Of a DNA stretch of 9,420 bases, positions 1 through 7,700 are shown in pieces. This DNA comes from Scatosoma sp045537295 (GTDB lineage: Bacteria; Bacillota; Clostridia; Christensenellales; Borkfalkiaceae): contig JAZSPG010000057.1 of assembly GCA_045537295.1 (NCBI GenBank), forward strand, positions 1 through 9,420. Reading direction: 5' to 3'. The position numbers and the translations under genes are program-made. Below the pieces are notes generated by a model. It made no database searches and was not told the origin of the DNA. It saw only the letters and a list, made by a program, of their open reading frames with translations. Within the stretch, counting starts at the first letter, position 1. Each line of letters starts with the position of its first letter.

Positions 1-230
1 CACAGAACGACATGGCTACGATCCGACTTGTGACGGCGTTCGAGGGCGTGAAAATATATATCCGCAACCCGTCGTATTTAACGGACGAAAAGGCGGTTTG
101 CGCGATAGAGAAATACCTGTCTTTGTCCGATTCGGCGAGAACGACGGGAATGATAGCGGTGCTGGATATAAACGGCGCGCCGTCGGTAACCTATTCCACG
201 ACGGACGAATTTGCCGAGACTTTGGATTAA
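1..230 (+). CDS. ftsQ: C-terminal end of a probable cell-division protein FtsQ/DivIB (5' end outside window)
   Basis: The frame is open from the window edge (first full codon at base 3) to a TAA at 228-230. The ATG at 12 has no ribosome binding site in the 11 visible bases, so the gene most likely begins upstream. The visible part of about 75 residues runs beta-strand (IRLVTAFEGVKIYI), helix (EKAVCAIEKYLSLS), glycine turn, beta-strand (GMIAVLDINGAPSVTY). This pattern and its position at the very C-terminus resemble the end of the FtsQ/DivIB beta domain, where a 'Ki..l..y..l......G.i.v' segment precedes the stop. FtsQ/DivIB is a single-pass membrane protein that links FtsL/FtsB to the septal peptidoglycan synthase. 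The position just before ftsA and ftsZ matches the common ftsQ-ftsA-ftsZ order. The identification rests on pattern and context only, since the membrane anchor and POTRA domain lie outside the window. It could be another extracytoplasmic protein. Confidence 0.5.
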   Translation, partial: QNDMATIRLVTAFEGVKIYIRNPSYLTDEKAVCAIEKYLSLSDSARTTGMIAVLDINGAPSVTYSTTDEFAETLD

Positions 231-247
231 ATTGCATAAATAATAGG

Positions 248-274
248 AAAACACGCTGGAAAGGCGTGTTTTTT
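248..274 (+). terminator. Intrinsic terminator after the ftsQ-like gene
   Basis: A perfect 9-bp stem (AAAACACGC at 248-256 with GCGTGTTTT at 264-272) surrounds a 7-base loop and runs into a six-T tract at 269-274. It lies 17 bases after the stop codon and 24 bases before the next promoter. It should therefore separate the upstream gene's transcript from ftsA-ftsZ. Confidence 0.85.
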
Positions 275-297
275 GCATAGTTTTTTCTTTCAATTTA

Positions 298-326
298 TTG
301 ACATTTTTATAGAAATAGTGTATAAT
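298..326 (+). promoter_or_regulatory. Consensus SigA-type promoter for ftsA-ftsZ
   Basis: TTGACA at 298-303 and TATAAT at 321-326 are separated by exactly 17 bp. All twelve hexamer positions match the housekeeping consensus. The expected transcript start is near 333, leaving a leader of about 35 bases before the ATG at 369. The promoter lies directly after a terminator, so the ftsA-ftsZ pair appears to be an independent and strongly expressed unit. It also argues against any start codon for ftsA upstream of about 333. Confidence 0.9.
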
Positions 327-368
327 CATTTTAAGATTTATTTTTTTATACGCGCTATTTGGGGACGG

Positions 369-1568
369 ATGAAATTTATGAGAAACGAAAGCGTTGCTAT
401 CTTGGACGTGCGTTCGTACGAGGTTACCTTTTTCCTCGGTTCGAAAGGGGTAAACGATACGTTCGTGCTTTATGGCAGTCATACGGAAAAATACGCGGGC
501 TTTTCCTCGGACGGATTTTTTGACGAGGAATCCTTTCGTCGCGCCGTCGTTTCGGCAATTACTATCGTTCGGCAAAACCACGAGGGCGTTATCGGTGAAA
601 TTTTCGTCGGCGTACCGTCGGCGTTTATCGATACCGTAACCAAAGGTCACACCCTTTCCTATCCCAAAAAACGCAAAATCACGGCGCAGGATATAGACGC
701 TTTGTACCAAAGCGGATTAAACGAGCTGTTGGCGACTAAGCGTTGTATCCGCCATAGCGCAATGTATTTTTCGCTCGGGGATAACAACTGTAAATATATC
801 AACGCCGAGGATATTTACGGCGTGCCTACCGCTTTGTTAAAGGGCGCGCTGTGCTATTATTTCGTGGACGAGGCGTTTTACGCGTTAACTTCGTCGGTTT
901 TGAAAGATTTAGAATTTCAAACGGTAAAATACCTATCGACCACCTTAGCCGAGGCGTTATACCTCTATTCCGAAAAACGCAGAGAGGGTTACGCTTTTTT
1001 GTTGGATATCGGCGTGGTGACGAGTTCTATTTCCGTCGTATACGGCAACGGTATCGTGCACGAGGAAACTTTCGATTTCGGGAAAGGAATGATACTTTCC
1101 TCGCTTATGCAAAATTTGGGTGTGGATTACGCCTTAGCGGAGGAAATTTTAGCAACCTCTAATATTTCGGGCGGAGCAGTACCCAAAGGTATGCTTTGGA
1201 CGAACGAGCAGGGCGACGCGTCCTTTTTAGTGCAAACCATCGTTGACACGGTGAAATACGACTTGGATATACTTTGCGAGAAAGTGGATAACTTTTTCGC
1301 GAAATACTATCGGGAAAAAGGCGCGACGGTGTTCGCGGTGCATCCTATCGGCGTTACGGGCGAGGGGATTGTGGGTATCGCGGGGGCAACCGAGCATATT
1401 TCAAATAGACTCAATCGTTTGACTGAAATTATTTATCCCGACCTACCTTACTACGATAAACCGTCCTTTTCTTCGCGAATGGCGCTTTTGAATATGGCGC
1501 TTGGTGATAAGGTAAAGCGCGGTTGGTTTTATAAAATTATTAACAACTTCGGAGGAAAAAACAAATGA
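369..1568 (+). CDS. ftsA: Divergent FtsA-like actin-fold cell-division protein with degenerate nucleotide-binding loops
   Basis: FtsA is the actin-family protein that anchors FtsZ filaments to the inner face of the membrane and recruits the divisome. This protein has 399 residues, slightly shorter than the usual 410-440. Segments follow FtsA order: first strand pair (9-24); SHS2-type insert (about 84-165, with PKKRKITAQDIDALYQ resembling the FtsA 'r.It..Di..l' stretch); helix leading to a second actin subdomain (172-205); phosphate-2 region LLDIGVVTSSISVV (211-224); FDFGKGMILSSLMQNL (235-250); AEEI (257-260); and a possible adenosine loop (326-340). The C-terminus VKRGWFYKIINNFGG (382-396) could be the amphipathic membrane helix. 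Loops that normally read DIGTSK, DIGGGTTD and TGGG are here DVRSYE, DIGVVTSS and VTGEGI, so nucleotide binding is doubtful. The upstream ATG at 273 is excluded because it lies before the promoter. The ATG at 378 is an alternative start, and neither has a strong ribosome binding site. The stop overlaps the ftsZ start (ATGA), implying translational coupling. Confidence 0.85.
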   Translation: MKFMRNESVAILDVRSYEVTFFLGSKGVNDTFVLYGSHTEKYAGFSSDGFFDEESFRRAVVSAITIVRQNHEGVIGEIFVGVPSAFIDTVTKGHTLSYPKKRKITAQDIDALYQSGLNELLATKRCIRHSAMYFSLGDNNCKYINAEDIYGVPTALLKGALCYYFVDEAFYALTSSVLKDLEFQTVKYLSTTLAEALYLYSEKRREGYAFLLDIGVVTSSISVVYGNGIVHEETFDFGKGMILSSLMQNLGVDYALAEEILATSNISGGAVPKGMLWTNEQGDASFLVQTIVDTVKYDLDILCEKVDNFFAKYYREKGATVFAVHPIGVTGEGIVGIAGATEHISNRLNRLTEIIYPDLPYYDKPSFSSRMALLNMALGDKVKRGWFYKIINNFGGKNK

Positions 1569-2968
1569 GCGATTTTTATAACGACCAAGAAAACGGTTAC
1601 GGCGAATACGGTTTTACGCCGTCGTCTACCTTGGACGGTACGCCTAACAATCTTTCGGGCGTAGCGAAAATTAAAGTTATCGGTGTCGGCGGGGCAGGTA
1701 ACAACGCGGTGGACCGCTTGATTGAATCGGGTTTGCAAAGCGCAGAATATATCGTCGTCAATACGGATAATCAAGCGTTGGCGCGTTCTAAGGCGAGCAA
1801 ACGCGTACAAATCGGCGTAAAGCTCACCAAAGGTCTTGGTGCAGGTGCAGACCCTTCGGTTGGCAGAGCCGCCGCGGAAGAAAACAAAGAGGCTATCCAA
1901 GAAATGTTAAAGGATACCGATTTACTGTTCATTACCGCAGGTATGGGTGGCGGAACGGGTACGGGCGCGGCGCCCGTGATTGCGAAAATCGCAAAAGAAA
2001 TGAAAATCCTCACCGTAGCCGTGGTTACTTTGCCGTTCAGCTTTGAGGCGAAACGCAGAATGGACAACGCAATGTCGGGGGTGGAAGAACTTCGTAAATC
2101 GGTGGACTCGATTATCACGATTCCTAACGATAAAATTCGGCAAGTCGTACCCAAAGGCACTTCGTTTACCGAATCCTTAAAGGTTGCAGACGAGGTGTTG
2201 CGCCAAGGTATTCGCGGTATTGCGGAACTTATTGTAAAACCGTCGCTTATCAACCTTGACTTTGCAGACGTGAAAGCCACACTCAAAGGTCGCGGTTTGG
2301 CACATATGGGTATCGGTGTAGCCAAAGGCGAAAAGAGAATTTCCGATGCGGTGCGTTGCGCAGTATGCAGTCCGCTTTTGAATACGACCATCGAGGGCGC
2401 AAATTCCGTTATCTTGAATATTATCGGCGGGAAAGACTTGTCTTTGGACGAAGTAGTAATGGCGGCGGATTTGGTTAAAGGTGTAATCGACTATTCCGCA
2501 AACGTTATTTTTGGTGCTTGTATCGACGAGAATATGTCGGACGAAGTGGAAGTGGTGATTATTGCGACGGGCTTTGCGAATACGCAAAACGGTATTAGCA
2601 CCGAGGCGCAAGATATGGCTATGCGCCAAGCAAGTATGCTTTCGCAAAAAATTGACGGTGCGTATACGCCCGTTCAACAACCCGTGAGCTATGCGCAACC
2701 TATGCCGTATGCGTCCACGCCCTACGCAATGCCTTCTCAACCTCAGCAACCCCAACAGCCCGTAAACTACGCGCCTACGTATCCCCAACAACCTATGGCG
2801 CAACCTCAGCCTCAACCGATTGAGCAAGCGCCAGAACCGCAAACCGAACCTTTTGAGCCGGGCGACCCTATTCCCGAATCCACCGCGCAAAAGACGGAAG
2901 AACAAAAGGACAAAAAACACCGTCCTCGGTTCGTGGATTACTTTATGCGCAAGAATAGCGATAAATAA
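1565..2968 (+). CDS. ftsZ: Cell-division GTPase FtsZ
   Basis: FtsZ is the tubulin-like GTPase that assembles into the cytokinetic ring and guides septal wall synthesis. The protein has 467 residues, longer than the usual 360-390 because of its tail. Residues 1-33 are a polar N-terminal extension. The GTPase domain carries VGGAGNNAVD (41-50), the tubulin signature GGGTGTG (128-134) and TLPFSFE (155-161). The catalytic T7 loop, NLDFADV (230-236), is intact, so the enzyme should be active. The C-terminal activation domain ends near 365. A disordered Q/P/Y-rich linker (about 366-440) and a charged stretch (441-454) follow. The end is a C-terminal peptide, RFVDYFMRKNSDK (455-467), that aligns with the classical LDIPAFLRKQAD type only in its second half. 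A ribosome binding site GGAGG at 1551-1555, nine bases before the ATG, supports the start. The gene is co-transcribed with ftsA. Confidence 0.98.
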   Translation: MSDFYNDQENGYGEYGFTPSSTLDGTPNNLSGVAKIKVIGVGGAGNNAVDRLIESGLQSAEYIVVNTDNQALARSKASKRVQIGVKLTKGLGAGADPSVGRAAAEENKEAIQEMLKDTDLLFITAGMGGGTGTGAAPVIAKIAKEMKILTVAVVTLPFSFEAKRRMDNAMSGVEELRKSVDSIITIPNDKIRQVVPKGTSFTESLKVADEVLRQGIRGIAELIVKPSLINLDFADVKATLKGRGLAHMGIGVAKGEKRISDAVRCAVCSPLLNTTIEGANSVILNIIGGKDLSLDEVVMAADLVKGVIDYSANVIFGACIDENMSDEVEVVIIATGFANTQNGISTEAQDMAMRQASMLSQKIDGAYTPVQQPVSYAQPMPYASTPYAMPSQPQQPQQPVNYAPTYPQQPMAQPQPQPIEQAPEPQTEPFEPGDPIPESTAQKTEEQKDKKHRPRFVDYFMRKNSDK

Positions 2969-2979
2969 AACAAAAACGC

Positions 2980-3017
2980 AAAACCCGCCTCGGTAAACGA
3001 CCGAGGCGGGTTTTTTT
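2980..3017 (+). terminator. Strong intrinsic terminator after ftsZ
   Basis: A perfect 14-bp stem (2980-2993 with 3001-3014) has the GC-rich core CCCGCCTCGG, a 7-base loop TAAACGA and a seven-T tract at 3011-3017. It begins 12 bases after the ftsZ stop and should end the ftsA-ftsZ transcript efficiently. murC therefore needs its own promoter. Confidence 0.95.
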
Positions 3018-3023
3018 ACAGGG

Positions 3024-3053
3024 AAAGAGCGCCCGCTTACGCGAACGCCCTTT
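3024..3053 (+). other. Imperfect GC-rich hairpin in the ftsZ-murC gap
   Basis: AAAGAGCG (3024-3031) can pair with CGCCCTTT (3046-3053) with one A-C mismatch, around a 14-base loop. No T tract follows, so it is not a standard terminator. The block at about 3021-3060 is clearly more GC-rich than the AT-rich remainder of the gap. Function is unknown, and chance pairing is possible. Confidence 0.25.
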
Positions 3054-3101
3054 GAGGAAGAATAAATCAGATATGAGTAGGCAAATCAATCGAAAAAACA
3101 T

Positions 3102-3121
3102 ATTAAAGCATGTACTTTAAT
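3102..3121. repeat. Perfect inverted repeat ATTAAAG-N6-CTTTAAT upstream of murC
   Basis: Two 7-base arms (3102-3108 and 3115-3121) flank CATGTA. The element lies in the only long intergenic gap (2969-3216), about 95 bases before the murC start. A weak -10-like TATAAC at 3138-3143 would place its -35 position over the right arm. A dimeric regulator could therefore bind here, but there is no independent sign of one, and in AT-rich DNA such repeats can arise by chance. Confidence 0.35.
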
Positions 3122-3216
3122 CAATATTTTTAATTATTATAACATTTTCTTTTTAGAAAAGCAAGTAAAATTTACCATAAAAACATAAAAAAGTAAAAAA
3201 AATCATATATATAGTT

Positions 3217-4563
3217 ATGATTTTCAAGAAATTAGCAGGTGCAAAACGCATATATTTTATCGGAATCGGCGGGATTAGTATGAGCGCGCTCGCAAAGCTT
3301 TTGTCTACGCAAGGCTACGCGGTGTCGGGTAGCGACGGTGTAAGAGGGGAAGAAACGGAAAATCTTGCCTTTTACGGTGTGAAAGTATTTATCGGCGAGG
3401 ACGGGGAGCGCGAGCAGTTAAAAAACGCGGACACGGTGGTATATACGGACGCAATACCTTCGACGAATATAGAGTTTCAAACGGCGCAAAAACTGCAAAA
3501 GCGGTTGATTTCGCGCGCGGATTTGCTTTCGATAGTCAGCGAGGCGTATTCGCATATAATCGCGGTGGCGGGCAGTCACGGTAAAACGACTTGTACCTCT
3601 ATTTGCGCGCATATCTTAAAGAGCGTAGGCGTACCGTTCACGGCGCATATCGGCGGTGAGGACAGTTTGCTGGGTAATTTTTATATTTCGGGCGACGAGT
3701 ATTTCATCACGGAGGCGTGCGAATATAAACGCAACATTCTAAAAATCCAGCCCGAAACGGCAATTTTGTTAAACATAGACCGCGACCATATGGAATGTTA
3801 TCGCGACGAGGCGCATTTAATCGAATGTTTTAGAAAATACTGCGACGGCGCAAAATCCGCGTTCGTTTGCGCGGACGATACGCGCTGTCAAAATTTAGGC
3901 GCGTATTCCACTTTTGGTATTCACGATATTTTAGCCGATTACAGAGCTACGGAACTAAGGGTAAACGACGAGAAATATTCCTTTACGGTCGAGGAATACG
4001 GCAAACCGCTTTGTAGAATCCGCTTAAACGCTATCGGGCGTTGCAATATCTATAACGCGTTGGGCGCGTTTTCGGCGATGCGTTCGTACGGTTTTGACGA
4101 AAAGGAAATAAAACGGGGGATTGAAAGCTTTCAATCGGTCAAGCGCAGGTTTGAAAAAATCGGCATTTACCGTGGGGCGAGTTTTATTTGCGACTACGCG
4201 CATCACCCTAAGGAAATTACCGCCACGCTTGCGACGGCTGAGGGGATAAGTAGGGGCGATTTATATATCGTCTTTCAACCGCATACCTATTCGCGCACGA
4301 AACTGCTGTTAAAAGAGTTTATCAAGGCGTTAAAACCCGTAAAGAATTTGATGGTCTACAAAACCTATTCTGCGCGCGAAAAATACGACGAGGAAGGTAG
4401 CGCGTCGCGCCTTGCCGACTGTTTGGGGTGTTTGTATTCCGAAAATATTTACGCGCTCAAAACTTGGCTGAAAACGACGGTGAAAGAGGGGGATACCGTG
4501 CTGTTTTTGGGCGCGGGGGACATTTATTATATCGCGCAATACCTCTTAAAAGAATTGCAATAA
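3217..4563 (+). CDS. murC: UDP-N-acetylmuramate--L-alanine ligase MurC
   Basis: MurC is a cytoplasmic enzyme that adds L-alanine to UDP-N-acetylmuramic acid using ATP, the first amino-acid step of peptidoglycan precursor synthesis. The protein has 448 residues, normal for the family. The N-terminal Rossmann domain has GIGGISMSALA (16-26), which binds the UDP sugar. The central ATPase domain has the P-loop GSHGKTT (119-125), EACEYKRNIL (166-175) and NIDRDHMECY (186-195), with the ATP- and metal-binding residues. The C-terminal domain carries the MurC-typical DYAHHPKEI (326-334), FQPHTYSRT (353-361) and GAGDIY (432-437). These last motifs separate it from MurD, MurE and MurF. The ATG at 3217 has no recognisable ribosome binding site: the preceding 30 bases are nearly all A and T. 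No other in-frame start fits the conserved N-terminus. It follows the ftsZ terminator and is itself followed by a terminator, so it appears to be a single-gene unit. Confidence 0.97.
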   Translation: MIFKKLAGAKRIYFIGIGGISMSALAKLLSTQGYAVSGSDGVRGEETENLAFYGVKVFIGEDGEREQLKNADTVVYTDAIPSTNIEFQTAQKLQKRLISRADLLSIVSEAYSHIIAVAGSHGKTTCTSICAHILKSVGVPFTAHIGGEDSLLGNFYISGDEYFITEACEYKRNILKIQPETAILLNIDRDHMECYRDEAHLIECFRKYCDGAKSAFVCADDTRCQNLGAYSTFGIHDILADYRATELRVNDEKYSFTVEEYGKPLCRIRLNAIGRCNIYNALGAFSAMRSYGFDEKEIKRGIESFQSVKRRFEKIGIYRGASFICDYAHHPKEITATLATAEGISRGDLYIVFQPHTYSRTKLLLKEFIKALKPVKNLMVYKTYSAREKYDEEGSASRLADCLGCLYSENIYALKTWLKTTVKEGDTVLFLGAGDIYYIAQYLLKELQ

Positions 4564-4583
4564 CCAAAAAAATAAGAAAAAAA

Positions 4584-4635
4584 GGCAATCGAACGAAGAT
4601 TTTCAAAAAAATCGTTCTTTTGCCCGTTTTTTTTT
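4584..4635 (+). terminator. Probable intrinsic terminator after murC
   Basis: GGCAA (4584-4588) pairs with TTGCC (4620-4624). After a TC/TT internal loop, GAACGA (4591-4596) pairs with TCGTTC (4612-4617). The loop is large (15 bases). A nine-T tract follows at 4627-4635. The stem is less regular than the other two terminators, but the T tract and its position 20 bases after the murC stop support the call. Confidence 0.7.
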
Positions 4636-4646
4636 GTGTGAAACTA

Positions 4647-4675
4647 TTGATAAACGCAAAAAAAAATGTTATAAT
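4647..4675 (+). promoter_or_regulatory. SigA-type promoter with extended -10 for ftsK
   Basis: TTGATA (4647-4652) and TATAAT (4670-4675) are 17 bp apart, and a TG at 4667-4668, one base before the -10, makes an extended -10 element. The transcript would begin near 4682, only a few bases before the ribosome binding site. The promoter lies 11 bases after the murC terminator T tract. Confidence 0.88.
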
Positions 4676-4689
4676 AATAAGGTATAGAC

Positions 4690-4697
4690 AGGAGGTG
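4690..4697 (+). promoter_or_regulatory. Ribosome binding site fixing the ftsK TTG start
   Basis: AGGAGGTG is a near-full match to the 16S rRNA anti-Shine-Dalgarno sequence. It lies six bases before TTG at 4704-4706. No ATG or GTG in the same frame is suitably placed nearby. An upstream in-frame ATG at 4428 lies inside murC, before the terminator and promoter, and would add 92 residues unlike any FtsK. Confidence 0.9.
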
Positions 4698-4703
4698 TTT
4701 GCT

Positions 4704-7700
4704 TTGTCAAAGCGAGAGGATAAAAAACAGAAAAACGAGAAGAAAGAATCCGAGCTTGTCACCAAAGAAAGTCTTTGCGCGGTATGCGCTTTGTTTTCCT
4801 TGTTGGCGCTCTTAATTTTGTTTACGAACGAATGGATATTCGGAGATATCGGCGGGGCAATTCATAGCTTTTTAACGGGAGTATTCGGCTACTGTGCCTA
4901 TCCCGTATTTTTGGCTACGCTGTATCTTTCCTTTACCTCGCTTTTGGATAAACGGTTTATCAAAAACCGTAAAGCAACCCTGTATATCACTTTGACGACA
5001 ATTTCCGTTGCGTTATTGTTACATATAGCGCTTTCGTATTCTTTTTCGCTCGACGGGTATTTATCCGCTTGTTTCAACGCAGGCGAAGCCTTCCCCAAAG
5101 CCACCGTTTGCGGATTTGTCGGCGCGTTACCCGTGCTTGCACTCGCCTCGGCTACGACGAAAATCGGTGCGATTATCATTTTTGCAATGCTCGCGGGATT
5201 TTTTGGGTATCTTTCCTTTATCGTTTTGAAAAAGAACTTCGAACGAAAAACCGACGGCGTAAATCAAACGGAACAACCCAGCGTTACGCCCGTGGAAATT
5301 CCTTTGTCAAGCGTTTCCGAAGACCAACCTGTATCGCAACCTGTATCGCAACCCGTTTCGCCTATAATTCCGCAAGTCATACCGCAAGCGGTAGCCGAAG
5401 AAAGTGCGCAAGGACAAGCCGTTTCAAGCGGTTACGCATTTGAGGGCGTGGATATGCCCCAACGTCCCGCGTTCACGCTTTCGGACGAACAGGCGTCCGC
5501 ACAGCCTCAGTCGGCGGGTTTTTCGCCGTTTAGTGCGTCCAGCCAAACGCACACCCAAACGGTTGCGACGGACAGGGAAGCCTACGAACGCAGTCGCGAA
5601 TACTTATTCGGTGCGACGCCTGATGAAATTTACCGTAAGAATTTAATTTTTGACCCCAACTCCCGCGCGAATAATTTACCGCCGTTTGGGGCGGGGTCGG
5701 GTTCGGCTACTGCGCCTGCTACGCAAGGCGGGTATACGCCGTCGTACGTAGACGCGTATCAAACTTCCGTCAACGACGGGGAAAGACCCGCTAAAATCTT
5801 CGAGGACAGAACTTTTGCTAAGCCCGCGGAGGAAATTTCGCCCTTACAGCCTATTCAACCGCCGACGGTGGAACAACAACCCACCCTTTCGTATCCTACC
5901 TATCAAACGGAACGGACGACGGTGGAAGAACCGCTCGAAATTCCCGTGGACGAACGCCCGTTCTCTCGCGAGGAATTTATTCCGACGCAGGATACGCGCG
6001 AATACGAACGCGAGGATATCGACTTGTTTTCAAGGGAAGAACCGCGCGGATACGAGCGCGATAGCGATAGTTTGGATACAGGCTTGGATACGGGTTTGTG
6101 CGAGGAAACTTTCAGAACTTCCCGCGAAGAATTTTTGTCCGTAGACGATACCCCCGATTTTGAGGAAGAACAAGAACGCGGTAGAGGTCGCGGTATTGAT
6201 ATATTCGACGAAGAAGAGGACGACCCGTACACCTTGCGTTCGGAATTTGAGGATAGACGTGGGGAATTACCCACTGAAAGAGATACCGACGCGTTCGGCG
6301 GTTTTGAAAGGGAAGATAGGCAAACGGAACGCGTAGAGCGGATAGTAGAGCCGATTGTGGAAACGCCCGCACCTGCGCCCGCGAAACCGACTCCGCCCCC
6401 TCCGCCTAAACCGCGCGTCATTCGCCCGTACGTACGCGTACCGTTGGACGATTTCGACTGTCGTGACGTCGAGCCTACGCAAAATCCCGAAGAGGTAGAG
6501 GAAATCAAAGCGAATATTATTGCGACTTTGGAAGATTTTAAGGTGTCGGGTGCGGCGATTGCGTCGGTTACGCACGGTCCTACCGTTACGCGTTATAACG
6601 TAACCATACCCCGTAACATTTCGCCGAAAAAGGTAGTGGCGTTAGATGACCCTATCGCGATTAGCTTGCATTCCAGCGGGGTGAATATTTACCCGAATTT
6701 CGACGACGGTGTGGTGAGTATTGAAGTTCCGAATAAAAACCGTCAGTTCGTACAGCTCGGCTGTATGCTTACGGGCGATACGTTCGTCAACGCGAAACCT
6801 TCTTCGCTGATGTTTACAATGGGTAAAGACGTCGGCAATAGAAAGGTATACGGCGATATTTCCAAAATGATACATATGCTCGTAGCCGGTTCGTCGGGTT
6901 CGGGTAAGAGCGTGTTCCTCGGTTCGTTGATTATTAGCTTAATCTATAAATATTCCCCCGAAGAATTAAGGCTTATCCTTATCGACCCGAAAAAGACAGA
7001 ATTTGTTTTGTATAACGATTTACCGCATTTGATGATAAACGAAATTATCACTGACGCGCATAAAGCGGTGCAAAGCTTGAACTGGGCTATCGGCGAAATG
7101 AACCGCAGATACGGTTTGTTCGAGCAAATGAGTAGGGCGGGGACTTACGTGGTTAATCTTGACCAGTACAACCAGCACGTAGAAAAAACCGAGCGTTTGC
7201 CAAAAATCGTCATTATTATCGACGAGCTTGCCGACTTGATGTTGGCGGCGAAAAAAGAGGTGGAGGACAGAATTCAAAACCTTACGCAAAAGGCGCGAGC
7301 TGCGGGTATTCACTTAGTCGTGGCAACCCAGCGTCCGTCCACCGACGTTATTACGGGCGTAATTAAGAGCAACCTCAACACCCGTATCGCGTTCGCGGTG
7401 GCAACCGACGTCGATTCGCGCGTTATTCTCGACCAAACGGGCGCGCAAAAATTGCTCGGCAAAGGTGATTTCCTGTACACAATGCAGGGTATTAACACGC
7501 CTATCCGCGTGCAGAGTGCGTTCATATCCCCCGAGGATTCGCAACGGGTGGTTAACTTTATCAAAGCGAATAACGAGGCGTACTACGACGAAAGCGCGAC
7601 GGCGTATATCAATAACGCGAGAACGGGAGGCGACGGCGGTAGCGGTTACGGCGGAGGCGGTGATGAAGTCGAGCCCGTGTATATCGACGCGTTGCGTTGC

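Noticed and set aside
273..368. Upstream in-frame ATG at 273 that would extend FtsA by 32 residues
   Set aside because: It lies at the T tract of the terminator and before the perfect promoter at 298-326, so the transcript would not contain it. The added residues do not resemble an FtsA N-terminus.
78..710. Open frame of 210 codons on the minus strand across the ftsQ-ftsA junction
   Set aside because: It runs through a terminator, a promoter and two real genes. The protein shows no family features and no credible start signal was seen.
1771..2920. Long open frames of 206 and 247 codons on the minus strand opposite ftsZ
   Set aside because: They are fully covered by a certain gene. Their translations are low-complexity or rich in R, H and L as expected from antisense reading, and they lack ribosome binding sites or recognisable motifs.
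3073..3120. 15-codon open frame MSRQINRKNILKHVL as a gene
   Set aside because: The nearest purine-rich site (GAGG at 3054-3057) is 15 bases from the ATG, too far for a normal ribosome binding site. So short a frame is expected by chance. It is kept only as part of a finding on the gap.
4428..4703. Upstream in-frame ATG at 4428 that would extend FtsK by 92 residues
   Set aside because: It lies inside murC and spans the murC terminator and ftsK promoter. The TTG at 4704 has an ideal ribosome binding site and gives a sensible N-terminus (MSKREDKK).
5903..6508. Open frame of 201 codons, serine-rich, on the minus strand opposite the ftsK linker
   Set aside because: The S/R-rich composition is the mirror of the acidic E/R/T-rich codons on the + strand. 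Nothing marks it as a gene.
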